From JAFGRU01 sp016934985 (GTDB lineage: Bacteria; Desulfobacterota; Desulfuromonadia; Desulfuromonadales; JAAYDE01), in assembly GCA_963665045.2 (NCBI GenBank), contig CAXXJQ010000004.1, positions 1 to 64,000 of the forward strand: 64,000 bases of DNA, given 5' to 3'. Shown in pieces: positions 8,152 to 15,883 of this stretch. The stretch's first letter is position 1. Every line of letters begins with the position of its first letter. Below the pieces are notes generated by a model. It searched no databases. It saw only the letters and a list, made by a program, of their open reading frames with translations, and was not told the DNA's origin. The position numbers were made by a program, and so were the translations under genes.

Positions 8152-9003
8152 TCAGCAGGAGAGGACTCGGGGAGAAAGGGTTCCCTTGATCTTTTCAAGG
8201 GCATTTTTTTCCAACTGGCGTATTCTCTCGCGGCTGACCTGATATTTGTCTGCCAGATCTTGAAGAGTGAGCGGTTTTTCGGATAGAATCCTTGATTCCA
8301 CAATGTTGCGCTCACGCTCGTTAAGGGTCGAGAGCGCGGATTGAATTTCTTTGCTCAGGACTTTTTCCTGCTCATTTTTGATGAAGCGGTCTTCCTGGTT
8401 TTCCTGGGTATCGGGCAGGGCATCCAGAAGTGTATAGCTGCTTCCCTCAGTCAGGGGCATATCGATGGACGAGTCCCTGACGTTGATTCTCTGTTCCATT
8501 TCCAGGAGCTCTTCTTCCCGAACATCCAGTTCATCGGCAAGATTGGCGAGTTGGCTTTCCTCGCCCATTTTAGACAAGGCTTTTCGTGCTTGGTTTAATT
8601 TAAAAAAGAGCTTTTTTTGAGCCTGCGTGGTACCGATCTTAACCATGGACCAGCTTCGAATAATGAAATTGTGGATGTAAGCTTTGATCCACCAGACCGC
8701 ATATGAAATGAGTCGCAGACCTCTTTCAGGCTCGAATTTTTTGACAGCCATCATCAAGCCGATGTTGCCTTCTTGAATCAGGTCGAGCATTTTCAATCCG
8801 TAGCGACGGTATTCGTGAGCGATTTTCACCACAAAACGCAAATTGGCACAAATCAGACGTTGCGCTGCATCAAGATCTCCATGGCGATGATAGCGAACGG
8901 CCAAGTCATATTCTTCTTCCCGGCTGAGAAGCTTGAACTGTTTGACTTGGGTCATATAGAACTCCAAGGTGTCCGTTGTTACGGGAACGGTCAGAGCATG
9001 CAT
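8152..9003 (-). CDS. rpoH: heat-shock RNA polymerase sigma factor RpoH (sigma-32)
   Basis: This encodes 283 residues, normal for sigma-32. Region 2 is seen in ANLRFVVKIAHEYRRYG, MLDLIQEGNIGLMMAVKKF and SYAVWWIKAYIHNFIIRSW. The RpoH box appears as QKKLFFKLNQAR, which separates it from RpoD/RpoS. The region 4.2 helix-turn-helix is LADKYQVSRERIRQLE. RpoH directs RNA polymerase to heat-shock promoters. The ATG at 9003 has AAGGA 8 bases upstream. Upstream lies a sigma-70-type promoter with a perfect CIRCE operator, so HrcA repression of rpoH is strongly suggested. Likely targets in this window would include lon and hsp20, but I found no clear sigma-32 promoter for either. Confidence 0.95.
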   Translation of the reverse strand: MHALTVPVTTDTLEFYMTQVKQFKLLSREEEYDLAVRYHRHGDLDAAQRLICANLRFVVKIAHEYRRYGLKMLDLIQEGNIGLMMAVKKFEPERGLRLISYAVWWIKAYIHNFIIRSWSMVKIGTTQAQKKLFFKLNQARKALSKMGEESQLANLADELDVREEELLEMEQRINVRDSSIDMPLTEGSSYTLLDALPDTQENQEDRFIKNEQEKVLSKEIQSALSTLNERERNIVESRILSEKPLTLQDLADKYQVSRERIRQLEKNALEKIKGTLSPRVLSC

Positions 9004-9042
9004 TGCTGGAATCCTTTCGAAGGAGTTTTTATTTGCATTTTG

Positions 9043-9069
9043 TTAGCACTCACTCCACGCGAGTGCTAA
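9043..9069 (-). promoter_or_regulatory. CIRCE operator (HrcA binding site) upstream of rpoH
   Basis: TTAGCACTC, nine bases, then GAGTGCTAA form the exact CIRCE consensus inverted repeat. It lies just downstream of the predicted -10 of the rpoH promoter, covering the expected transcript start and leader, where HrcA would block initiation. Confidence 0.95.
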
Positions 9070-9074
9070 CAAAA

Positions 9075-9103
9075 TATGTAACAAAAAAAGCTCCTATTTT
9101 CAA
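9075..9103 (-). promoter_or_regulatory. rpoH promoter (sigma-70 type)
   Basis: On the minus strand TTGAAA (9103-9098) is followed after 17 bases by TACATA (9080-9075). The spacing is ideal and the CIRCE element begins 5 bases after the -10. The call rests on position and match to consensus only. Confidence 0.7.
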
Positions 9104-9357
9104 GTCGAAAAAGGATAAAATTTAAAAATATAAAAAGTAAATAGGCTCAAAGTTGGTTTTGTAGAGAAATGCTGATACCGTGAAATCGCCAAACCCGAAC
9201 AGATTTCAAAAAATTTTTGGCGACATGCCCTACTATTCGTTTCCCATTTTAGCAAAAATGTATCCGAGCCTGTTCATTACCCCTATTCAGGCTTCTCCAA
9301 ATTTGTTTCGACATATTGTTTAAAAGAGTTCGATGGTAAATACATGATGGAGGTGTG

Positions 9358-9849
9358 ATGCTGAAATTTTTGACCAAAATTTTAAATACAGGTTTGGACT
9401 CCGATGGAAACCGAGATGAGAAAGAACCCGTTGAGATTGCCACAGCCGTTTTTCTTCTCGAAATTGCTCATGCGGACTCAACTGTTCATCCCTTGGAGGA
9501 GGCTGCGGTCCGTGATGGGCTGCAAACCCTTTTCAAAAAATCCGCAAGCCAGGTTGATTCACTGCTCGAAAGTGCTCGCCAAGCCCGTGAAAAAAGTTTT
9601 GACCTTTACCAGTTTGCCAAAGAGATCAACGGGCATTTCCAGGCCGAGGAAAAGACCGTGATTTTGGAAAATATCTGGCGTGTGGTCTACGCCGATGGTG
9701 TGTTGGATAAATATGAGGAGGCCTTAGTCAGAAAGATAGCCAAATTATTGCGATTGAGTCATAGGGAGATGATCCAGGTCAAATTGAAGGTTCTGGATAA
9801 AGAAGCGGATAGCCTGCCAGACAGGTCTGATGATGGGCAGGGGACGTGA
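9358..9849 (+). CDS. TerB-like helical protein
   Basis: This encodes 163 residues with a TerB-like fold pattern. Two similar helical halves read AVFLLEIAHADSTVHPLEE (about 30-48) and NIWRVVYADGVLDKYEEAL (about 103-121). Each carries the acidic ADSxxHPxE / ADGxxDxxE signature that in TerB proteins surrounds a metal-binding site. Such proteins are cytoplasmic and often membrane-associated in stress systems. No other Ter genes are nearby, so tellurite resistance should not be assumed. GGAGG lies 4 bases before the ATG at 9358. The stop overlaps the GTG start of the next gene, so the two are co-translated. Confidence 0.75.
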   Translation: MLKFLTKILNTGLDSDGNRDEKEPVEIATAVFLLEIAHADSTVHPLEEAAVRDGLQTLFKKSASQVDSLLESARQAREKSFDLYQFAKEINGHFQAEEKTVILENIWRVVYADGVLDKYEEALVRKIAKLLRLSHREMIQVKLKVLDKEADSLPDRSDDGQGT

Positions 9850-10451
9850 AGAACGAACTTATTGACTTGGTGGCATGGTCGCATTTTTTTCTTTCTGAGG
9901 TTCTTGAAAATGGTGATGCTGCCCTGGATCTGACTGCCGGTGGCGGCAGGGATACGCTTTTTTTAGCTCGTCAGGTCGGGGTTGCCGGCCAAGTGTTCAG
10001 CTTTGATATTCAGGCGGAGGCGATCGAAAGAACCTCCCGCTTGCTGGCAAATACTAATATCGAGTATTCTCGTTATAATAATCACGAGGGAGAGCTTTCC
10101 AGAGGGAACGGAGTTTTCCTGATTCACGCCAGCCACGACCGGATCAAGGATTTTATCCCAGGGAAAGTCAAAGTGGTCATTGCCAACCTTGGCTACCTCC
10201 CCGGTGGGGACAAAAACTTGACAACTCGACAGGAAACGACCCTGGCAGCTTTGCGCCAGGCTATGGCAATTACTGAAGCAGGGGGACGTATTGCTGTCGT
10301 GGTTTACGTGGGACACCCCGGAGGAGAGGAAGAAGAGAGAACGGTTGCCGGCTTTTTTCAGGACCTGGGCGAAACAGAGTGGAAGGTTTTGAAACTTGAG
10401 CCTTGGAACCGTAAAAAGCCACCAGTTTTATGGCTGGCAGAAAAATGGTAG
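9846..10451 (+). CDS. class I SAM methyltransferase, YtqB/MnmM-like
   Basis: This encodes 201 residues with the SAM-binding motif LDLTAGGGRDTLFLA (about 27-41), an acidic motif II in VFSFDIQ, and the family signature ANLGYLPGGDK (about 115-125). These are hallmarks of the PF06962 'rRNA methylase' family, whose Bacillus member YtqB is now known as MnmM, which methylates the tRNA wobble uridine nm5s2U. The same role here is inference. The GTG start at 9846 overlaps the TerB-like stop by 4 bases, with GGGGA just upstream. GTG is the only sensible start, because the SAM motif lies close behind it. Confidence 0.8.
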   Translation: MKNELIDLVAWSHFFLSEVLENGDAALDLTAGGGRDTLFLARQVGVAGQVFSFDIQAEAIERTSRLLANTNIEYSRYNNHEGELSRGNGVFLIHASHDRIKDFIPGKVKVVIANLGYLPGGDKNLTTRQETTLAALRQAMAITEAGGRIAVVVYVGHPGGEEEERTVAGFFQDLGETEWKVLKLEPWNRKKPPVLWLAEKW

Positions 10452-10821
10452 CAGGCGAGGAAAAACGCTAACCGTCGAATTTATCCGTCATTTTCTGGTA
10501 ATATTCTTTTCAGAAGGATTGCCGGACTGATCCTTTTCGGTTTCGTAATTATTCACCGTTTGGATGCTGAACTTGGGCCGCCCGTTTCAAAGGCCGCATT
10601 AGAAAATTCCTTGGGTTCAACTGGTGCTATCCAAGCGTCTAGCGGCGCTTGCCCAGAGAGGCCCATAGCCTACTACCCCCAATAATGACCTCGTTTTAGA
10701 ATTTGGCAAAATAAATGCAAAAAGCAGGAGGACATTTGGTCTCCTTTTAATTTGTTCTGTTTGACAAATTTTGTCTGTTCCAATTCCATCAATTACCAAC
10801 TTTGCCGGATGTTTTGAAATC
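10452..10821 (+). other. 370-base intergenic region before the mla operon
   Basis: No credible gene. An imperfect stem at about 10726-10747 (AGGAGGAC / GTCTCCT, one bulged G) followed by TTTT may terminate the upstream pair. TTGACA at 10759-10764 could be the -35 of the mla promoter, but no good -10 is seen at the right distance. Confidence 0.4.
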
Positions 10822-11610
10822 ATGCTTGGATTTTTCGAAAAAATTGGTGACAATTTTTTATACTATCTTGAGCAAGCCGGACGAATGGGTGTTTTTCTGT
10901 TTAATTGCCTGATCAATGCTTTTAAACCCCCATATAAAATCGGTCCGATTGTTCGTCAAATTCATTTTATTGGCGCGCGGTCTATTTTCGTCATTGTTTT
11001 CACCGGCGCTTTTACCGGAATGGTGCTTGCCCTTCAAGGTTATTATACGCTCACCAAGTTTGGCTCGGAAGGGTTTTTGGGCTCGGCGGTTGCCTTGAGC
11101 CTCATTCGTGAGCTTGGGCCGGTCCTAGCATCTCTGATGGTTATCGGCCGAGCCGGTTCAGCTATTTGCGCGGAAATTGGTATTATGCGCAATTCCGAGC
11201 AGATAGATGCTTTGGAGTGCATGGCAATAGATCCCCATAAATACCTTATGGTGCCCAAATTTATTGCAGGGGTCATTTCCGTTCCTTTGCTGACGTTCGT
11301 TTTTGACGTGGTGGGGATTTTCGGTGGCTACCTGGTCGGGGTTGGACTTTTTGGGGTCAATGAAGGCGCTTTTTTTAACGGCATGTATTCCAGCGTCACA
11401 TGGCAGGACGTTCACATGGGTGTGGTGAAATCCCTGATTTTCGGTCTCTTGATTATCTGGATATCTACATCCAAAGGGTATTTTCTCCACTATGAACGTT
11501 CTGGAGGCTTTGGCGCCGAAGGTGTCAGTCGCAACACCACCAATGCCGTTGTCCTTTCCTCTGTTACGATCCTGGTGTGGGATTATTTGCTTACGGCGAT
11601 TCTTCTTTGA
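10822..11610 (+). CDS. mlaE: phospholipid ABC transporter permease MlaE
   Basis: This encodes 262 residues with five to six membrane segments and the MlaE/YrbE core: FTGAFTGMVLALQGYYTL, SLIRELGPVLASLMVIGRA, and GSAICAEIGIMRNSEQIDA followed by MAIDPHKYLMVPK. MlaE is the inner-membrane permease of the MlaFEDB complex that moves phospholipids between the inner and outer membranes and keeps the outer leaflet asymmetric. It heads a six-gene operon with mlaF, mlaD, mlaA, mlaC and a cNMP-binding gene. No MlaB (STAS) gene is present, which is usual outside the gammaproteobacteria. The first ATG with a plausible domain start is 10822. Its ribosome binding site is weak. Confidence 0.92.
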   Translation: MLGFFEKIGDNFLYYLEQAGRMGVFLFNCLINAFKPPYKIGPIVRQIHFIGARSIFVIVFTGAFTGMVLALQGYYTLTKFGSEGFLGSAVALSLIRELGPVLASLMVIGRAGSAICAEIGIMRNSEQIDALECMAIDPHKYLMVPKFIAGVISVPLLTFVFDVVGIFGGYLVGVGLFGVNEGAFFNGMYSSVTWQDVHMGVVKSLIFGLLIIWISTSKGYFLHYERSGGFGAEGVSRNTTNAVVLSSVTILVWDYLLTAILL

Positions 11611-11664
11611 TGTCGACTTAGTAAAAGCATAATCCTTTGAAATTTTAACTTGATAGAGTTTTAA

Positions 11665-12465
11665 ATGGAAAAAGACATTAGACCGGCAGTTATCCAGTTA
11701 ATTGACGTAGAAAAGTCTTTTAAAAGCCAGCAGGTGCTGAAAAAAGTCAATCTGTCCATTCTGGAAGGGACAACCATGGTTATTGTTGGCGCCAGCGGCC
11801 AGGGGAAAAGTGTCCTTTTGAAGCACATGCTGGGGCTTCTTAAGCCTGACAAAGGTGAGGTCAGGGTTTTTGGCAAGGATTTGGCAAAAATAAGTAAAAA
11901 AGAACTTAAAGAAGTCCGCCAGAATTATGGTGTTTTATTCCAGAATGTCGCTCTTTTTGACTCCATGACTGTTTTTGATAATGTGGCTCTTCCTTTGCGG
12001 GAAAGAACAAAAGCCTCGGAAAAAGAAATTAAAGCCAATGTTGACGAAAAACTTTCGATGATGGATTTACAGGGAGCGGGTGAAAAATTTCCTGCACAGT
12101 TGAGCGGCGGGATGCAAAAAAGGGTTGGGCTGGCCAGGGCTCTGGTTCTGAATCCGAAAGTGGTCTTTTTTGACGAGCCGACCACCGGGTTGGATGTGAG
12201 CCGGAGCAATGAAATTTATCGGCTATTTTATAGAACTCAGCAACAACTGAAATATACGGCGGTCATTGTCAGCCACGATGTTCCCAAGATATTCAAGTTG
12301 GCTGATTATGTGGCGCTAGTTGCAAAAGGACAGGTTCAGGGATGCATGTCTCCTGAAGATTTTCAGCTTTCGGATCTTTCGGAAATAAAAACCTTCGTCA
12401 AGGAAACTATGGGCCCCATATACTCAAGCGAAGAGGAGGAAATGGGATTTTATGAAACGCTTTAA
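11665..12465 (+). CDS. mlaF: phospholipid ABC transporter ATPase MlaF
   Basis: This encodes 266 residues of a standard ABC ATPase. Walker A is GASGQGKS (about 37-44), the Q-loop sits in VLFQNVALFDSMTVFDNVA, the signature is LSGGMQKRVGLARAL, Walker B is VVFFDEPTTGLD, and the switch His is in VIVSHD. The FDSMTVFDNVALPLRE segment is typical of the Mla/Mkl group. It powers lipid transport with MlaE and MlaD at the inner membrane. Its C-terminus overlaps the mlaD start by 14 bases, indicating translational coupling. Confidence 0.94.
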   Translation: MEKDIRPAVIQLIDVEKSFKSQQVLKKVNLSILEGTTMVIVGASGQGKSVLLKHMLGLLKPDKGEVRVFGKDLAKISKKELKEVRQNYGVLFQNVALFDSMTVFDNVALPLRERTKASEKEIKANVDEKLSMMDLQGAGEKFPAQLSGGMQKRVGLARALVLNPKVVFFDEPTTGLDVSRSNEIYRLFYRTQQQLKYTAVIVSHDVPKIFKLADYVALVAKGQVQGCMSPEDFQLSDLSEIKTFVKETMGPIYSSEEEEMGFYETL

Positions 12466-12898
12466 GGTGGAAACGGTAGTCGGTCTTTTTCTGGTAGTGG
12501 GTTTTATCTGCTTTGCTTACCTTTCGGTTAAATTGGGTGATTTGAATTTTTTTGGTGATAAAACCTATCAGGTCGTGGCCAGCTTTAATTCCATTTCCGG
12601 ACTTAAGGAAGGCGCAAGTGTCGAGATTGCCGGCGTTCAGATCGGCAAGGTTGCGAAAGTTTTTCTTGACACCAAAAACTACGAAGCCAAGGTTGAACTG
12701 GCAATCAATAAAGGTGTTGAGCTTCAGGAAGACAGCATTGCCTCTGTGCGCACAGCAGGAATTATCGGAGATAAGTATATCAAAATCAGTCCCGGAGGTT
12801 CTCCCATGAATATTGAGCCTGGAGGGGAGATCGCCGAAACAGAATCGGCAATCAACCTCGAGGAGCTGGTCAGCAAGTATATTTTTGAAAATAAATAA
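12452..12898 (+). CDS. mlaD: MCE-domain lipid-binding protein MlaD
   Basis: This encodes 148 residues: one N-terminal membrane helix (about 8-26, VGLFLVVGFICFAYLSV) and one MCE domain. The MCE domain contains VVASFNSISGLKEGASVEI, GVQIGKVAKV and VRTAGIIGDKYIKISPGG. MlaD forms the hexameric periplasmic ring of the Mla complex. The length matches single-MCE MlaD proteins. The start overlaps mlaF and the gene is followed within 20 bases by mlaA. Confidence 0.94.
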   Translation: MKRFKVETVVGLFLVVGFICFAYLSVKLGDLNFFGDKTYQVVASFNSISGLKEGASVEIAGVQIGKVAKVFLDTKNYEAKVELAINKGVELQEDSIASVRTAGIIGDKYIKISPGGSPMNIEPGGEIAETESAINLEELVSKYIFENK

Positions 12899-12916
12899 GC
12901 GAATGGGATGAAACCT

Positions 12917-13684
12917 ATGAGGAAAATTGGCTTTTCTGTTCTGGTGTGTATAATTTTTTCAGTCTCATTTCTTGCCCCTGTTTTTGCCGTTGATAACCAC
13001 ATTGATTCCAGCCTTGTTTCCGAAGAGAATGAAGAGGGTATTGGTGATTTTGAAGATGATCCTTTTGCGGAAGAGAGTACGGATGCTAAGATTGCTGATC
13101 CAATAGAGTCTTTCAACCGGGCATCCTTTTGGTTTAATGACAAACTCTACTTTTACCTCCTCAAACCTGTTGCCAGGGTATACAGGGTGGTGCCCGAGCA
13201 GGGCAGAAAATCGGTTTCCAACTTTTTTTCGAACCTTGCCACCCCGGTCCGTTTTGCCAACAGCCTGTTGCAGCTCAAGTTTACAGATGCCGGAAGAGAA
13301 CTCGGCCGGTTGGCGTTGAACACGACCGTTGGCGTAGGCGGGCTCCTTGATCCGGCGAAATCCCTCGGCATGGACAAAAAGGAAGAGGATTTTGGCCAGA
13401 CCCTCGGCCGTTATGGGCTTGGCCAGGGCTTTTATCTGGTGATTCCGGTCCTGGGTCCCTCCAGCTTGCGCGACGGTGTGGGGCGGGTGGCTGATTCTTT
13501 TCTTGATCCCATGACGTATGTCTTGGATTTCCCCGAGCGTATCGGCGCAAAAGCTTTTGATACGGTCAACTACATATCCTTGGACAAAGATACCTATGAG
13601 AGCATAAAAAAGGACGCTCTTGATCCTTACCTGTTTATCCGCAATGCTTACGCACAAAGACGTGAAGCTCTTACAAACAAATAA
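12917..13684 (+). CDS. mlaA: MlaA/VacJ family protein, apparently without lipobox
   Basis: This encodes about 255 residues. After a signal peptide and an acidic linker come the VacJ hallmarks: DPIESFNRASFWFNDKLY, ARVYRVVPEQGRKSVSNF, RELGRLALNTTVGVGGLLD, DFGQTLGRYGLG and GPSSLRDGVGRVADSFLDP. MlaA normally sits in the outer membrane as a lipoprotein beside a porin and removes phospholipid from the outer leaflet. Here the signal peptide ends in FLAPVFA-VD and the only early Cys is within the hydrophobic core, so a lipid anchor is not evident. Both 12908 and 12917 are possible ATGs. 12917 has the better spaced GGGATG upstream. Confidence 0.9.
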   Translation: MRKIGFSVLVCIIFSVSFLAPVFAVDNHIDSSLVSEENEEGIGDFEDDPFAEESTDAKIADPIESFNRASFWFNDKLYFYLLKPVARVYRVVPEQGRKSVSNFFSNLATPVRFANSLLQLKFTDAGRELGRLALNTTVGVGGLLDPAKSLGMDKKEEDFGQTLGRYGLGQGFYLVIPVLGPSSLRDGVGRVADSFLDPMTYVLDFPERIGAKAFDTVNYISLDKDTYESIKKDALDPYLFIRNAYAQRREALTNK

Positions 13685-13719
13685 ACCTTTTGATCCTTTT
13701 TTCATAACTGGAGAAAAAA

Positions 13720-14355
13720 ATGTTTCAGATCCGAATGGCCGCAGTTTTCATTTTCCTGCTGATGCTCTTCTCTTTTCCTTTTAACAATGCTTTGGCAGGC
13801 GAACCAACCGAGCAGCTTAAGACAGATGTAGATAATATAATAAAGACTCTTAATGACAAAACGCTTGCCAGGGAGCAAAGAAATCAAAAAATTATCAATT
13901 TGATTCGACAACGTTTCAACTTTCCCTTGATGTCCCAGTGGATTCTGGGGATAAACTGGAGAAAAGCAACATCCGACCAGCAGGAAAAATTTATCAGCCT
14001 GTTTACGCAGCAACTCGAAAATACCTATATGGGACGGATTGAGGCCTATACGGGGAGCTATGCCGAAAATAATGTCAAATACATTGAAGAAGAGTTCAAA
14101 AGAGGCCGGGCTCTGGTAAAAACCCTGATTGTTACCGAGAGCGCTGAAATCCCGGTGGATTATAAATTGTCTGAAACAAAGGGTGAATGGCGGGTTTATG
14201 ATGTGGTGATTGAAGAAGTAAGCATGGTTAGTACCTACCGAAACACCTATGGTGAAATTGTCGACAAAGAGGGTTTTGACGGACTGTTCACCCGCATGGA
14301 AAAGAAAATCGAAGAGCTAAAAAATTCGCCTGCCCCGGAACAACAACCGACATGA
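13720..14355 (+). CDS. mlaC: phospholipid-binding periplasmic protein MlaC
   Basis: This encodes 211 residues with a signal peptide ending in NNALAGEP. The MlaC/Ttg2D (tol_Tol_Ttg2) domain shows FNFPLMSQWILGINWRKAT, QQEKFISLFTQQLENTYM, RALVKTLIV and GEWRVYDVVIEEVSMVSTY. MlaC shuttles phospholipids across the periplasm between MlaA and the MlaFED complex. The family match is clear along the entire length. Its stop overlaps the start of the next gene by 4 bases (ATGA). Confidence 0.93.
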   Translation: MFQIRMAAVFIFLLMLFSFPFNNALAGEPTEQLKTDVDNIIKTLNDKTLAREQRNQKIINLIRQRFNFPLMSQWILGINWRKATSDQQEKFISLFTQQLENTYMGRIEAYTGSYAENNVKYIEEEFKRGRALVKTLIVTESAEIPVDYKLSETKGEWRVYDVVIEEVSMVSTYRNTYGEIVDKEGFDGLFTRMEKKIEELKNSPAPEQQPT

Positions 14356-14816
14356 AAGAAAAAATTCGCCAAAACGTTTGCGAAAGTAAAGACTTAAAAC
14401 CTTTTCGCTTTCTATCCGATGACGAAAAGTTGCTGCTTCTCGACCATCTGGAATGCCGCAGCCTGCCCGCAGGGGAAGTCTTGTGGAAGGAAGGAGCGCC
14501 GTCCGACAGCCTGGTTTTCATCATTCATGGTCAAATCAATATGAAAAAACAGACCGAGTTTCCTGGCAAGGAGATTATCATCGGCGCTTATACCGCAGGC
14601 TCCATTCTGGGGGCGGCCAGCTTTCTGGACAGTAGTCCACGGCCTTGGACGGCCAAGGCTTATGTGGACACGCAACTGGGAGTTCTCAGCCGGGAAAACT
14701 TTGACCATATTATCAAGAATCATCCCACCCTAAGTCTGAACCTATTTAAAGGGATGATTCTAACCCTCTCCTCACGGCTCAGACAGTCCTTCGAACGTCT
14801 TTCCTCGATTTTTTAG
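14352..14816 (+). CDS. cyclic nucleotide-binding domain protein, no output domain
   Basis: This encodes 154 residues making one cNMP-binding/CRP-like domain: FLSDDEKLLLLDHLECRSL, GEVLWKEGAPSDSLVFIIH, AGSILGAASFLDSSPRPWT and AKAYVDTQLGVLSRENFDHI. The chain ends shortly after the C-helix, and there is no DNA-binding helix-turn-helix. It could sense a cyclic nucleotide or simply act as a scaffold. Its position as last gene of the mla operon, overlapping mlaC by 4 bases, suggests a role linked to Mla transport, but nothing in the sequence says which. Confidence 0.82.
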   Translation: MKEKIRQNVCESKDLKPFRFLSDDEKLLLLDHLECRSLPAGEVLWKEGAPSDSLVFIIHGQINMKKQTEFPGKEIIIGAYTAGSILGAASFLDSSPRPWTAKAYVDTQLGVLSRENFDHIIKNHPTLSLNLFKGMILTLSSRLRQSFERLSSIF

Positions 14817-14997
14817 CTTCCCCCGCTATAGTTGAAACTAAGATTTGGAAGGTTTTTTGTGCCGCAGGTTCTCAGCTGTGGAGAAAAGCACTGTTGAGGA
14901 GTGTCCATACGTGGGCGTTTAAAACTTTTTCTTTACGTGCAAAAAGCAGACACTATCAAAAACGGTTTGAACGGCCCTGTGGCCTTAAAGAATTTTT

Positions 14998-15771
14998 ATG
15001 AGGATTTATTTGAAGCTGTTGTTTTTAATAATGGTTTTTTTACACTCAATGGTTGGTGTCAGTTTTGGGGCGGAGAAAATCCGTTTGTGCAATGGTGAAT
15101 GGCCCCCCTACTTTTCACAATATCTGCCTCACTACGGGATTGGCTCGCGGATTGTCAGCGAGGCGTTCGCTTTGGAGGGAGTCACGGTCGAATATGGTTT
15201 TTTCCCTTGGAAGAGGGCCTTAAATAATGCGCAATATGGGCAATGGGATGGTGTTGTAGGGTATGAAAGTAATTTTGAGCGGGAGAGAAACTTTTTTGCC
15301 AGCAATACTGTTTGGGCGGCCCCCTGGGTATTCTTTCATCTGAAAAACCAGCCCCTTTTTTGGGGAAAACTTGACGATCTCGCATCCTACCAGATGGGGG
15401 GAACCTTGGCCTATATGTATACCCCGGAATTTCTGGCGGCGGAAAAATCGGGAAAACTAAGAGTTGAACGTGTTCCGTCGGATGAGCAGAATTTCAAAAA
15501 GCTGGTTATTGGACGGATCGATATCTTTCCTCAATTACTGGATGTCGGATATTTTCAAATAAGGAATCTGTTCGACCCCGACACGGCTCAAACCATTACC
15601 CATCATCCGAAACCCTTCGGCATTCATCGGGAACACCTTCTTTTGAGCAAGGTCAGAAAACAGAGTGTGCGGCTTTTGGAAACATTTAACCGCGGACTTT
15701 TACGCCTGAAAGAAAGCGGAAGATACGATCAATATTTCGCGGAACTGCGGAATAGCACTCATCAACCTTGA
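14998..15771 (+). CDS. periplasmic solute-binding protein (SBP family 3)
   Basis: This encodes 257 residues. The signal peptide ends at VSFGAEK, then comes the start typical of extracellular solute-binding family 3 proteins: IRLCNGEWPPYFSQYLPHYG, GIGSRIVSEAFALEGVTVEY, WKRALNNAQYGQWDGVVGY and a C-terminal FNRGLLRLKESGRYDQYF. No ABC permease or ATPase gene is nearby. Orphan proteins of this kind often feed signalling proteins, and a hybrid kinase plus diguanylate cyclase face it on the opposite strand. Between the convergent genes AAGCGG and CCGCTT (about 15852-15878) may form a weak terminator. Confidence 0.8.
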   Translation: MRIYLKLLFLIMVFLHSMVGVSFGAEKIRLCNGEWPPYFSQYLPHYGIGSRIVSEAFALEGVTVEYGFFPWKRALNNAQYGQWDGVVGYESNFERERNFFASNTVWAAPWVFFHLKNQPLFWGKLDDLASYQMGGTLAYMYTPEFLAAEKSGKLRVERVPSDEQNFKKLVIGRIDIFPQLLDVGYFQIRNLFDPDTAQTITHHPKPFGIHREHLLLSKVRKQSVRLLETFNRGLLRLKESGRYDQYFAELRNSTHQP

Positions 15772-15883
15772 TTTCCCGGACGGTGTATCCACCTGAGGGC
15801 GTTTTCGGTTTCCAAGGGGAAGAGTCCCGGCCATTTCCTGGTAAGAGAATCTAAGCGGTTCCGTGTCTTGGGCCGCTTGTTCT

